Shown in pieces: positions 32,255 to 40,552 of a stretch of 64,000 bases of DNA. Position 1 is the stretch's first letter; each line of letters opens with the position of its first letter. The stretch is from positions 186,001-250,000 of the forward strand of contig NZ_CADDWM010000010.1 of the NCBI RefSeq assembly GCF_902809835.1, given 5' to 3'. The stretch is from Agromyces sp. Marseille-P2726. Lineage in GTDB: Bacteria; Actinomycetota; Actinomycetes; Actinomycetales; Microbacteriaceae. The notes beneath the pieces were generated by a model that was not told the DNA's origin, ran no database searches, and saw only the letters and a program-made list of their open reading frames with translations. The translations under genes and the position numbers were made by a program.

Positions 32255-33382
32255 ATGAACCCATCCGACCGAGACGCCACCGGGCTCCTGACCCGACCCG
32301 ACCACTTCGTGCAGCTCGTCACGCCGACGGGCGAGCGCCGCAGCGACGCCGAGTTCGACCGCTGGGTCGCCGACGTCGACACCGCCGCCCTCGGCCGGCT
32401 GTATCGCGACATGGCGATCGTGCGCCGACTCGATGCCGAGGCCACCGCGTTGCAGCGCCAGGGCGAGCTCGGCCTCTGGCCGCCGCTCGCCGGCCAGGAG
32501 GCCGCCCAGATCGGCTCCGCGCGAGCGCTTCGCGACGACGACTTCGTGTTCTCGAGCTATCGCGAACACGCCGTGGCCTGGTGCCGCGGTGTCGGCCCCG
32601 CCGAGATGCTGACCGTCTGGCGCGGCTCCGCGGCATCCGGTTGGAACCCGTTCGAGCACCGCATGGCCGTGCCGCAGATCATCATCGGCGCCCAGGCCCT
32701 GCACGCGACCGGCTACGCCATGGGCTCGGCGTGGCAGGGGTCGGATGCCGCGACCATCACCTATTTCGGCGACGGCGCGACCAGCGAGGGCGACGTGAAC
32801 GAGGCGTTCGTGTTCGCCTCGAGCTTCGACGCCCCGGTGGTCTTCTTCTGCCAGAACAACCAGTGGGCGATCTCGGAGCCGGTGGGGTTGCAATCCAAGC
32901 AGCCGCTCGCGCGCCGCGCCGACGGGTTCGGAATGCCCGGCATCCGTGTGGACGGCAACGACGTGCTCGCCGTGCTGGCCGCGACCCGCAGCGCGCTCGA
33001 TCGAGCGCGCCGCGGTGACGGGCCCACCCTCATCGAGGCCGTGACCTACCGTCTCGGTCCGCACACCACGGCCGACGACCCGAAGCGCTACCGCACCGAC
33101 GACGAGATCGCCGAGTGGCGTGAGCGCGACCCGCTCACACGCGTGCTGTCGCTGCTCGCGGCCTCGGGTGTCGACGCCGACGGGTTCGAGCGCGAGGTCG
33201 CCGAGGAGGCGACGCGCGCGGCCGCCGAGCTCCGCACCGCGGTCACGTCGATCCCCGACCCCGAGCCGATGTCCGTCTTCGACCACGTGTATGCGGAGCC
33301 GAACAGCCACCTGGCCCGGCAGCGCGACCATTACGCGCGCTACCTCGCGATGTTCGACGAGGCCGAGGAGGGCGTCCGATGA
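32255..33382 (+). CDS. 2-oxoacid dehydrogenase E1 alpha subunit (branched-chain type)
   Basis: A 375-residue thiamine-diphosphate-dependent E1 alpha subunit. The ThDP motif begins at Gly172 (GDGATSEGDVNEAF) and ends with QNNQWAIS; FSSYREHAVAWCRGV and LGPHTTADDPKRYR are the active-site and phosphorylation-loop regions seen in branched-chain E1 proteins. It decarboxylates branched 2-oxoacids from leucine, isoleucine and valine. ATG at 32255 follows GCGAGGATC. It overlaps the beta subunit gene by 4 bp. Pyruvate as the substrate cannot be excluded from sequence alone. Confidence 0.9.
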   Translation: MNPSDRDATGLLTRPDHFVQLVTPTGERRSDAEFDRWVADVDTAALGRLYRDMAIVRRLDAEATALQRQGELGLWPPLAGQEAAQIGSARALRDDDFVFSSYREHAVAWCRGVGPAEMLTVWRGSAASGWNPFEHRMAVPQIIIGAQALHATGYAMGSAWQGSDAATITYFGDGATSEGDVNEAFVFASSFDAPVVFFCQNNQWAISEPVGLQSKQPLARRADGFGMPGIRVDGNDVLAVLAATRSALDRARRGDGPTLIEAVTYRLGPHTTADDPKRYRTDDEIAEWRERDPLTRVLSLLAASGVDADGFEREVAEEATRAAAELRTAVTSIPDPEPMSVFDHVYAEPNSHLARQRDHYARYLAMFDEAEEGVR

Positions 33383-34389
33383 CGACCATGACGTTCGGGA
33401 AGGCACTGAACGCCGGGCTGCGCCGCGCCCTCGCCGGCGACGACAAGGTCGTCCTGATGGGCGAGGACATCGGCACCCTCGGCGGCGTGTTCCGCATCAC
33501 CGACGGGCTGAAGGCCGAGTTCGGCGAGCATCGCGTGGTGGACACTCCGCTCTCGGAGGCGGGCATCCTCGGCACCGCCGTGGGCCTCGCATATCGCGGG
33601 TTCCGCCCGGTGGTCGAGATCCAGTTCGACGGATTCATCTATCCCGCGTTCGACCAGATCGTCGCCCAGGTCGCGAAGCTGCACTACCGCTCGCGCGGCA
33701 GCGTGCGGATGCCGATCACGATCCGCGTGCCGTTCGGCGGGGGCATCGGGGCCGCCGAGCACCACTCGGAGTCACCCGAGGCGTACTTCGCCCACACCGC
33801 TGGTCTTCGCGTCGTGGCGTGCTCCAACCCGGCGGACGCGTACGTGATGATCCAGCAGGCCATCGCGAGCGACGACCCGGTGCTCTTCTTCGAGCCGAAG
33901 CGCCGCTATCACGTGAAGGGCGAGGTCGATGAGACGGCGAGCCTCGCCGACGCCAAGCCCATCGGGGTCGCGTCGGTCGTGGCATCCGGAACCGACGTCA
34001 CCCTCGTGACCTACGGCGGTCTCGTGCAGACCGCACGCGATGCCGCCGTCGCCGCGGCGGAGGACGGCATCTCGATCGAGGTCATCGACCTGCGCTCGCT
34101 CGCGCCCATCGATTACGCGACGGTCGAGGCGTCGGTGCGCCGTACCGGGCGACTCGTGATCACCCACGAGGCGGGTCAGCAGGGCGGTGTCGGCGCCGAG
34201 CTCGCGGCGAGTGTCACCGAGCGGTGCTTCGAGTTCCTGGAGGCGGCCCCCGTCCGCGTCACCGGTCACGACATCCCGTACCCGCCCGCGAAGCTCGAGC
34301 GACACCACCTGCCCGACCTCGACCGCATCCTCGACGGCGTGGATCGTGTGATGGGCCGCCCGAACTCGCTGAGCGGAGTGGAGGCGTGA
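33379..34389 (+). CDS. 2-oxoacid dehydrogenase E1 beta subunit
   Basis: A 336-residue E1 beta subunit forming the heterotetramer with the upstream alpha chain. Conserved blocks are VVLMGEDIGTLGGVFRITDG, RVVDTPLSEAGILG, VVEIQFDGFIYPAFDQ and the C-terminal transketolase domain (LVTYGGLVQTARDA, IEVIDLRSLAPID). The strong GAGGAGG site lies inside the end of the alpha gene, and the start overlaps by ATGA. Confidence 0.93.
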   Translation: MTTMTFGKALNAGLRRALAGDDKVVLMGEDIGTLGGVFRITDGLKAEFGEHRVVDTPLSEAGILGTAVGLAYRGFRPVVEIQFDGFIYPAFDQIVAQVAKLHYRSRGSVRMPITIRVPFGGGIGAAEHHSESPEAYFAHTAGLRVVACSNPADAYVMIQQAIASDDPVLFFEPKRRYHVKGEVDETASLADAKPIGVASVVASGTDVTLVTYGGLVQTARDAAVAAAEDGISIEVIDLRSLAPIDYATVEASVRRTGRLVITHEAGQQGGVGAELAASVTERCFEFLEAAPVRVTGHDIPYPPAKLERHHLPDLDRILDGVDRVMGRPNSLSGVEA

Positions 34390-34391
34390 GC

Positions 34392-35825
34392 ATGATCAAG
34401 GAGTTTCCGCTTCCCGACCTCGGCGAGGGTCTCACCGAATCCGAGATCGTCGCGTGGCGTGTGGCGGTCGGTGATCGCGTCGAGCTGAACCAGATCATCG
34501 CCGACGTCGAGACGGCGAAGGCCGTGGTCGAGCTGCCGTCGCCGTACACGGGCGTCATCACCGCACTGCACGCCGCCGAGGGCGAGACCGTGAACGTCGG
34601 CGAGCCGTTGTTCTCGTGCGACACGAGCGACGGGGCCGAGGCCGGCGCGACGGCGGCGGATGCCGCGCCTGCCGATGCGCCTGATGCCGCCGCGGCCGCG
34701 CCGCAGTCGTCGCCCCGGTCTGCCGACGCATCCGAGGCCGCCGCCGGCCCGAACCTCGTCGGCTACGGCGCACGCGACGAGGGCGGCCCGAAGCGGCGTG
34801 CGCGGCGTTCCGCGCTCGCCGCCGACCTCGTGCCGGCGACGCCCGAGACCGAGATCGACGCCGACGCGGCGCCACCAGCCGCCAGCGGGTTCGACCCCAC
34901 GCGTCCCGACGGTCGGCTCACGACCGGTGCGCCCGAGCGACCGCGCTCGACGCCGCCGGTGCGCAAGCTCGCCCGCGATCTCGGCATCGACCTCACGACC
35001 ATCGCCGGAACCGGCGAGCGCGGGCTCATCACGCGAGCGGATGTCGAGGCTGCGGCATCCGGTGAATCCGTCCGTGAGCGGATCGACCGACCGACCGCGA
35101 CGCCCTCGGCGACCGACGCCGGCCCGAGCGAGACGCGCATCCCGATCAAGGGCGTCCGCAAGCACACCGCGGCGGCGATGGTGCAGAGCGCATTCACGGC
35201 GCCGCACGTCACGGAGTTTCTGACGATCGACGTCACGGCGACGATGGAGCTCCTGCGCGGCATCCGCGACGACCGCGCGTTCGCGGGTCACAAGGTGACG
35301 CCGCTGACCGTGGTCGCGAAGGCGGTCTGCCTGGCCGCCCGTCGCACGCCCGAGGTCAACTCCCGCTGGGACGAGGAGGCTCAGGAGATCGTGCAGTTCG
35401 GCGGCGTGAACCTCGGCATCGCCGCGGCGACCGGCCGGGGTCTCGTCGTGCCGAACGTGAAGGGCGCTGAGCGGCTGACGCTCATCGAGCTCGCCGACGC
35501 GATCTCGTCGCTCGCCGAGACGGCGCGTGCCGGCAAGACCCCACCGTCCGACCTGGCCGGCGGTACGATCTCGATCACCAACATCGGCGTCTTCGGCATC
35601 GACGCCGGGACCCCGATCCTGAATCCCGGCGAGGCGGCCATCCTCGCGATGGGTGCGGTGCGTCGTCAGCCGTGGGAGCACCGTGGTGAGATCGCCCTGC
35701 GCGAGGTGATGACGCTGAGCCTCTCGTTCGACCACCGACTGGTGGACGGCGAGCAGGGATCGCGCTTCCTCGCGGATGTCGCGACCATCCTCCGCGAACC
35801 CGGGCTCGCGCTGACCATGGCGTGA
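34392..35825 (+). CDS. Dihydrolipoamide acyltransferase (E2) of a 2-oxoacid dehydrogenase complex
   Basis: A 477-residue E2. The lipoyl domain (residues 1-78) has the lipoylated Lys43 in DVETAKAVVEL. An Ala/Pro-rich linker is followed by the E3-binding domain (VRKLARDLGIDLTTIAGTGE, about 195-230) and the catalytic acyltransferase domain ending with SFDHRLVDGEQGSRF (catalytic His). ATG at 34392 is 2 nt after the E1 beta stop; GTG at 34386 overlapping that stop is an alternative. No E3 (dihydrolipoamide dehydrogenase) is encoded here, so it is shared from elsewhere. Confidence 0.93.
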   Translation: MIKEFPLPDLGEGLTESEIVAWRVAVGDRVELNQIIADVETAKAVVELPSPYTGVITALHAAEGETVNVGEPLFSCDTSDGAEAGATAADAAPADAPDAAAAAPQSSPRSADASEAAAGPNLVGYGARDEGGPKRRARRSALAADLVPATPETEIDADAAPPAASGFDPTRPDGRLTTGAPERPRSTPPVRKLARDLGIDLTTIAGTGERGLITRADVEAAASGESVRERIDRPTATPSATDAGPSETRIPIKGVRKHTAAAMVQSAFTAPHVTEFLTIDVTATMELLRGIRDDRAFAGHKVTPLTVVAKAVCLAARRTPEVNSRWDEEAQEIVQFGGVNLGIAAATGRGLVVPNVKGAERLTLIELADAISSLAETARAGKTPPSDLAGGTISITNIGVFGIDAGTPILNPGEAAILAMGAVRRQPWEHRGEIALREVMTLSLSFDHRLVDGEQGSRFLADVATILREPGLALTMA

Positions 35826-35852
35826 GGTCGGCTCAGGCGGGAGGATGGGAGC

Positions 35853-36164
35853 ATGGACGGACGCAGCATCCTCTCGCCCGCCGACACCGCCGACGAGCTC
35901 GCCGGAACCGGCTTCAGGCATGTGCAGGAGCACCTCGAGGCGACCTTCACGACCGCCGACTTCAGCAGCGCGGTTCGGCTGCTCGACTCAGTGGCCGTGG
36001 TCGCCGATGAACTCAACCATCACCCCGACGTGCGGCTCGCCTGGGGGCGCGTCGAGTTCGCGCTCAGCTCGCATGACGTCGACGGGGTGACCGTTCGCGA
36101 TCTCGAACTGGCGCGCCGTATTCGGGCCATCGCCGACGAAGCCGGCGCTCAGCCTGCGGTGTAA
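35853..36164 (+). CDS. Pterin-4a-carbinolamine dehydratase family protein
   Basis: A 103-residue PCD/DCoH-like protein. The motif ELNHHPDVRLAWGRVEF (near residue 50-67) carries the two catalytic His residues of the family. The classical role is to recycle the tetrahydrobiopterin cofactor of aromatic amino acid hydroxylases, but no such hydroxylase is nearby and many bacterial members have unknown roles. It lies 27 bp after the E2 gene and is probably in its transcript. Confidence 0.88.
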   Translation: MDGRSILSPADTADELAGTGFRHVQEHLEATFTTADFSSAVRLLDSVAVVADELNHHPDVRLAWGRVEFALSSHDVDGVTVRDLELARRIRAIADEAGAQPAV

Positions 36165-36173
36165 CGCCTGAAC

Positions 36174-36656
36174 TCAGTCGAGCCTGAACGTCAGCTCTTC
36201 GATCTCGGCCTCCCGGGCGTTCGCGAAGCTCAGCTCGGCGCCGACCCGGCGGAAGCCGAGCTTCTCGAGCACCGCGATGGAGCCGGCGTTGTCGGCGGCC
36301 ACGCGTGCGCGCACCGGGCGCTCGTGCAGCACGTCGAGGAACAGCCGCATCGCACGGGTCGCGATGCCCTGGCCCCAGCGCGCGCGGTCGATCCAGTAGG
36401 TGATCTCGGCGGCATCGTCTTCGAACCATCGGCCGACGCTGCCCACGACGGTGCCGTCGGCGCGGATGGTTCGGGTGTCGACCCGGGGATCGAGCATGAG
36501 CCGTCGCCAGTGCGCGTCGAACGCAGCTCGATCCGTGGGATCGGATGCCGTGAATGCGGCCATGTGCACGGCCACCGGATCTTGCTCGATCGAGAACAGT
36601 GCATCGAGATCCCCGTCGCGGGTCGCGCGCAGGGTCACGACATGAGGCTCGCCCAT
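36174..36656 (-). CDS. GNAT-family N-acetyltransferase
   Basis: A 160-residue acetyltransferase of the RimJ/RimL-like branch. The acetyl-CoA-binding motif A is RARWGQGIATRAMRLFLD near residue 90, followed by VAADNAGSIAVLEKLGFRRV. The substrate is unknown. It overlaps the upstream TetR gene by 22 bp and has GGAGG within that gene, so the two are translated together. Confidence 0.88.
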   Translation of the reverse strand: MGEPHVVTLRATRDGDLDALFSIEQDPVAVHMAAFTASDPTDRAAFDAHWRRLMLDPRVDTRTIRADGTVVGSVGRWFEDDAAEITYWIDRARWGQGIATRAMRLFLDVLHERPVRARVAADNAGSIAVLEKLGFRRVGAELSFANAREAEIEELTFRLD

Positions 36657-37243
36657 GCCATTTCCTCCAGGATGCCGCGGATGGTGCCGTCGGCGGGTCG
36701 GCGCCCAGGGATGCGGGCGCTGTGCGGAGTGGAGTTCAGGAGACCGAAGGCGGCGTGTGCCCGGAACCTGAGCTCCGTCTCGGCCTGATCGGGCCGGAGT
36801 CGGGAGAGGGTGTCGACCCAGTGCTCGACGTATCGCCGCTGCAAGGAGCGCACCTCGTGTCGTGCGCCGGCATCGAGTTGCTCGAGCTCCCGGTCCTGCA
36901 CGACGATGACGTCGGCCTCGCGGAGGGCGAAGTCGACGTGGAAGCGGATGAGCGAGCGCAGGGCGGATGCCGCGTCGGGCGCCTCGTCGAGCACGCGCTC
37001 GGCGCCGTTCAGCAGGGTGCGGCTCGTGCCCTCGAGGATGGCCGCGAGCACGGCGGCCTTGCCGGGGAAGTGACGGTAGACCGCCGGTCCGCTGACGCCG
37101 ACGGCCGCGCCCAGGTCTTCGATGGTCACGCCCGCGTAGCCGCGCTCGGCGAACAGGGTGGCCGCCGCGCCGAGGATGGAGGCGCGCCGATCGGCCTTCT
37201 GTCGTCCGCGCTCGGTGCGCGGGGTGTCGAGGGTGTTTGCCAT
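36635..37243 (-). CDS. TetR-family regulator, probable controller of the acyl-CoA carboxylase genes
   Basis: A 202-residue TetR protein. The HTH lies at residues 20-65 (ILGAAATLFAERGYAGVTIE, then VSGPAVYRHFPGKAAVL); the C-terminal helical domain includes ALRSLIRFHVDFALREADVI and MAWASL, typical of actinobacterial TetR proteins next to acyl-CoA carboxylase genes. It is divergent from the carboxyltransferase gene, with the palindrome GTTAATGAACACTAAC in between. Two further copies precede the biotin carboxylase gene, so it likely controls both units, releasing DNA on binding an acyl-CoA. Confidence 0.88.
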   Translation of the reverse strand: MANTLDTPRTERGRQKADRRASILGAAATLFAERGYAGVTIEDLGAAVGVSGPAVYRHFPGKAAVLAAILEGTSRTLLNGAERVLDEAPDAASALRSLIRFHVDFALREADVIVVQDRELEQLDAGARHEVRSLQRRYVEHWVDTLSRLRPDQAETELRFRAHAAFGLLNSTPHSARIPGRRPADGTIRGILEEMAWASLMS

Positions 37244-37275
37244 CGGGAGGGGTGCTCGCTAACATCGGAAATCGA

Positions 37276-37291
37276 GTTAATGAACACTAAC
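37276..37291. promoter_or_regulatory. TetR operator O1 (GTTAATGAACACTAAC)
   Basis: A 16-bp inverted repeat GTTA-N8-TAAC in the divergent region between the TetR and carboxyltransferase genes. It shares the consensus GTTARTGNNCRCTAAC with O2 and O3 upstream of the biotin carboxylase gene. Confidence 0.7.
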
Positions 37292-37347
37292 CGAAATGGC
37301 GTGTCCGGCACAAGCGGCGCGCCGTCGACGCAGACGGGCGGAGCCGC

Positions 37348-38955
37348 ATGACGACCCTCACGACGAGCATCGACCTCGCCGGCGATTCGGCGCGACGCAA
37401 CGCCGCCGAGCACGCCGAGCTCGTGCACGAGTTGCGCGGTCGGCTGGCCGCCGCAGCCCGCGGCGGGCCCGAGAGCTCGCGTGAACGCCACGTCGCTCGG
37501 GGCAAGCTCCTTCCTCGCGACCGGGTCGACCGCCTGCTCGACGAAGGCAGTCCGTTCCTCGAGCTCTCGCCGCTCGCGGCCGATGGCCTCTACGGAGGAG
37601 ACTCGCCCGGTGCCGGCATCATCACCGGCGTCGGGCTCGTGCACGGCCGCCCCGTGATGGTCGTCTGCAACGACGCCACCGTGAAGGGCGGCACCTACTA
37701 TCCGATGACCGTGAAGAAGCACCTGCGCGCCCAGGAGGTCGCGAAGGAGCATCGGCTCCCGTGCGTGTATCTCGTGGATTCGGGCGGCGCCTTCCTGCCC
37801 CTGCAGGACGAGGTGTTCCCCGACCGCGACCACTTCGGCCGGATCTTCTTCAATCAGGCGCAGCTGTCGTCGATGCGTATTCCGCAGCTGGCCGCCGTGC
37901 TGGGCTCGTGCACCGCGGGCGGGGCGTACGTGCCCGCGATGAGCGACGAGACGGTGATCGTGCGCAACCAGGGCACGATCTTCCTCGGCGGACCCCCGCT
38001 CGTGAAGGCCGCGATCGGCGAGGTCGTAACACCCGAGGAGCTGGGCGGCGGCGACCTGCACTCGCGGATCTCGGGCGTGACCGACCACCTCGCCGACGAC
38101 GACGAGCACGCCCTCGAGCTCGTGCGCGACATGGTCGCGACCCTGCCCGAGCAGGCGCCGAGGGCGTGGGCCGTGCGGGAGTCGCGGCCGCCGGCCGTCG
38201 ATCCGGCGGGGCTCACGGCCGCCGTCCCGGTGGACGTGCAGCAGCCCTACGATGTGCGCGAGGTCATCGGCCGCCTCGTCGACGGCAGCGAGTTCAGCGA
38301 GTTCAAGCCCGAGTACGGCGACACCCTCGTGACGGGCTTCGCCCACATCGACGGACACCCGGTCGGCATCGTCGCGAACAACGGCGTGCTCTTCAGCGAG
38401 TCGGCCATGAAGGGCGCCCACTTCATCGAGCTCGGCGACCAGCGCGGCATCCCGCTGGTCTTCCTGCAGAACATCTCGGGTTTCATGGTCGGCCGCGACG
38501 CCGAGGCGGGCGGCATCGCGAAGCACGGAGCGAAGATGGTGACCGCCGTGGCCACCACTCGCGTTCCGAAGCTCACCGTCGTCATCGGCGGCTCATTCGG
38601 TGCCGGCAACTACTCGATGTGCGGCCGCGCGTACTCGCCGCGGTTCCTCTGGATGTGGCCGAACGCGCGGATCTCGGTGATGGGCGGTGAGCAGGCGGCA
38701 TCCGTGCTCTCGACCGTGAAGCAGGATCAGCTCGCGGTGCGCGGCGAGGAGTGGACGGCCGAGCAGGCCGAGGAGTTCAAGGCGCCGATCCGGGCGCAGT
38801 ACGAGGATCAGGGCAGCCCGTATCATTCGACCGCGCGGCTGTGGGACGACGGCATCATCGACCCCGCAGACACCCGCACCGTGCTCGCCCTCGCGCTCGA
38901 GCTCGCGAGCCGCACTCCGCTGCCCGAACCGGCCTTCGGCCTGTTCCGCATGTAG
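37348..38955 (+). CDS. Acyl-CoA carboxylase carboxyltransferase (beta) subunit, methylcrotonyl-CoA type
   Basis: A 535-residue biotin-dependent carboxyltransferase. The crotonase-fold N-half carries [19 protein letters not shown] and [16 protein letters not shown] (biotin and CoA oxyanion site); the C-half has [20 protein letters not shown] and [16 protein letters not shown]. These motif variants are those of 3-methylcrotonyl-CoA carboxylases rather than acetyl- or propionyl-CoA forms. It transfers CO2 from biotin to the substrate in leucine degradation. The biotinylated partner is encoded at 40553, separated by an inserted gene pair. Confidence 0.9.
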   Translation: MTTLTTSIDLAGDSARRNAAEHAELVHELRGRLAAAARGGPESSRERHVARGKLLPRDRVDRLLDEGSPFLELSPLAADGLYGGDSPGAGIITGVGLVHGRPVMVVCNDATVKGGTYYPMTVKKHLRAQEVAKEHRLPCVYLVDSGGAFLPLQDEVFPDRDHFGRIFFNQAQLSSMRIPQLAAVLGSCTAGGAYVPAMSDETVIVRNQGTIFLGGPPLVKAAIGEVVTPEELGGGDLHSRISGVTDHLADDDEHALELVRDMVATLPEQAPRAWAVRESRPPAVDPAGLTAAVPVDVQQPYDVREVIGRLVDGSEFSEFKPEYGDTLVTGFAHIDGHPVGIVANNGVLFSESAMKGAHFIELGDQRGIPLVFLQNISGFMVGRDAEAGGIAKHGAKMVTAVATTRVPKLTVVIGGSFGAGNYSMCGRAYSPRFLWMWPNARISVMGGEQAASVLSTVKQDQLAVRGEEWTAEQAEEFKAPIRAQYEDQGSPYHSTARLWDDGIIDPADTRTVLALALELASRTPLPEPAFGLFRM

Positions 38956-39030
38956 CGCGTCGTCGAGAGTGCACTCCCCGCCACTCACGGGCCGGCGACT
39001 GCACGGTCGGCGAGTGCTCACCCAGATGTG
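38956..39030. other. Gap between convergent genes
   Basis: 75 bp containing the palindrome GAGTGCACTC (38967-38976) and a related GAGTGCTC further on. They could fold into a weak terminator, but no T-tract is present. Confidence 0.35.
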
Positions 39031-39756
39031 TCAGGCGGCGGATGTCGCGGCTGCGCGCTCCACCTCACGCACGGCCTCGGCGACCCCGCCCTTCCACGGA
39101 GTGCCGTGACCGGGCAGCACCCACGTGACCTCGAGCCCCTCGAGCCGCCGCAGCGAGACGAGGGCCTGGGCGGGATCGTCGGTGAACGGCGCGGGCTGCG
39201 GCCCGGCCGCGCCCGTGAGCACGTGGCGGGTCGTGAGGGCGTCGCCGACGAACACCGCGTCGACAGCGGGCACGTGCAGCGCGATGCTCCCCGGGGAGTG
39301 CCCCGGCATGCCGATGACGCGCGGTGAACCCGGAAGATCGAGCACGTCACCGTCGCGTACGGTGACCACCTCGTCGAGCCACGTCGTTCGCAGACCGCCC
39401 TTCCGCATGGCGAACCAGAGGAACCGCGCCGTCGGGCCCACCTTCACGTGACCCCAGTCTGGCTTCGTCGACTCCTCGCCGCGGGCGCGAGCCGCGTCGG
39501 CCTCATGGACGAACACGGGGACGCCGTGGTCGCGGCGAAGGCGCTCGGCGAAACCGAGGTGATCGGTGTCCCCGTGCGTGAGCACGACGCCGCGCACGTC
39601 GTCGATCGTGCGGTCCATGGCGGTGAGCTTGGCGACGAAGTCGCGCCACTGACCGGCGAGGCCGGCGTCGATCACGGTCACTCCCTCGGGCGTGTCGACG
39701 AGGTGGACCGCGACGAGGTCGTTGCCGATGCGGTGGAGGTTCGGGCCGAGCCTCAT
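39031..39756 (-). CDS. MBL-fold metallohydrolase
   Basis: A 241-residue metallo-beta-lactamase-fold protein. The metal motif is VVLTHGDTDHLGF (HxDxDH, with Asp replacing the usual second His), followed by GMPGHSPGSIAL, AVFVGDALT and VLPGHGTPW, which hold the remaining ligands. The Asp variant is common in this branch. The substrate is unknown. Start ATG at 39756 is chosen because GAGGAG precedes it at ideal spacing; a longer frame begins at 39795 without such a site. It is divergent from a TetR regulator that probably controls it. Confidence 0.87.
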   Translation of the reverse strand: MRLGPNLHRIGNDLVAVHLVDTPEGVTVIDAGLAGQWRDFVAKLTAMDRTIDDVRGVVLTHGDTDHLGFAERLRRDHGVPVFVHEADAARARGEESTKPDWGHVKVGPTARFLWFAMRKGGLRTTWLDEVVTVRDGDVLDLPGSPRVIGMPGHSPGSIALHVPAVDAVFVGDALTTRHVLTGAAGPQPAPFTDDPAQALVSLRRLEGLEVTWVLPGHGTPWKGGVAEAVREVERAAATSAA

Positions 39757-39796
39757 GGTGAGCTCCTCGATGGTCGGGTGTGCGAGCTGATTCATG

Positions 39797-39840
39797 GCTA
39801 TGGTACCTAGCTATCATGGCTACGGTCAATAGCCTAGACT
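39797..39840. promoter_or_regulatory. Operator/promoter region between MBL hydrolase and TetR
   Basis: The imperfect palindrome GGCTATGGTACCTAGCTATC (39797-39816) is centred on GGTACC, with further CTA-rich half-sites after it. TAGACT (39835-39840) is a plausible forward -10 for the TetR gene. It is a candidate autoregulatory operator of the TetR protein. Confidence 0.45.
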
Positions 39841-39872
39841 GCCGACGAGCCATCGAGGAGGGGAGCCACTTC

Positions 39873-40442
39873 ATGCCAACGCCACGCCGCACGTCACTCG
39901 AGGCCATCGTCGCGGCGGGCCGCGACCTGCTCGAGGTCGGCGGACTCGACGGCCTGACGATGCAGTCGGTGGCCGACCGGGTCGGGGTGCGGGCTCCATC
40001 GCTGTACAAGCGGGTCCGCAATCGCAGCGACCTCGTCGCGCTCGTCGCCGATGCCAGCATCCGCGATCTCGGCGAGCGCCTCGACGCGGCGGCGGCAGCA
40101 GCGGGCGGCGACGCGCGCGAAGCACTTCGTCGACTCGCCGCCGTGGCCAGGGCGTTCGCCCACGAGCGGCCGGCAGCGTTCGCGCTGGTGTTCGCTCCCG
40201 GTGCAGACCTGCGGCTCGAAGACGACTCCCTCGCCGCTGCGAGCGCGAGCGTGTTGCGCGTCGCGAGCGAGCTCGCCGGACCAGAGCACGCGCTCGATGC
40301 GGCACGCACCTTCACGGCCTGGGCGAACGGATTCATCAGCATGGAGCTCGCGGGCGCGTTCCGTCTCGCGGGCGAGGTCGACCGCGCGTTCGACTTCGGG
40401 ATCGACCGGCTTTCCAGGGCGATGTCGCTGCCGTCGACCTGA
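39873..40442 (+). CDS. TetR-family regulator with WHG-type C-terminal domain
   Basis: A 189-residue regulator. The HTH spans residues 8-55 (LEAIVAAGRDLLEVGGLDGL, then GVRAPSLYKRVRNRSDLVAL), and the C-terminal part (ALRRLAAVARAFAHERPAAFALVF...FTAWANGFISMELAG) is the WHG-like ligand domain. Start ATG at 39873 follows GAGGAGGGG. It is divergent from the MBL hydrolase gene, the likely target. This pair is inserted between the two carboxylase subunit genes and does not obviously belong to that pathway. Confidence 0.88.
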   Translation: MPTPRRTSLEAIVAAGRDLLEVGGLDGLTMQSVADRVGVRAPSLYKRVRNRSDLVALVADASIRDLGERLDAAAAAAGGDAREALRRLAAVARAFAHERPAAFALVFAPGADLRLEDDSLAAASASVLRVASELAGPEHALDAARTFTAWANGFISMELAGAFRLAGEVDRAFDFGIDRLSRAMSLPST

Positions 40443-40457
40443 CGCACCGCTGGCCAC

Positions 40458-40486
40458 TTGTGATTTCAGTTAGTGGCCACTAACAT
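40458..40486 (+). promoter_or_regulatory. Promoter of the biotin carboxylase operon, overlapped by TetR operator O2
   Basis: TTGTGA (40458-40463), a 17-bp spacer and TAACAT (40481-40486) form the likely promoter. Operator O2, the perfect palindrome GTTAGTGGCCACTAAC (40469-40484), covers the spacer and the first half of the -10 element, so bound repressor would block RNA polymerase. Confidence 0.65.
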
Positions 40487-40494
40487 CACTCCCA

Positions 40495-40510
40495 GTTAAT
40501 GCACGCTAAC
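40495..40510. promoter_or_regulatory. TetR operator O3 (GTTAATGCACGCTAAC)
   Basis: The second palindrome upstream of the biotin carboxylase gene, 26 bp centre-to-centre from O2, with the same GTTA-N8-TAAC ends. Two-site occupancy just downstream of the promoter would strengthen repression. Confidence 0.65.
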
Positions 40511-40552
40511 TGACGTGGTGCACGTTCGCAGAGTCGCAGCAGAGAGGCGCCG

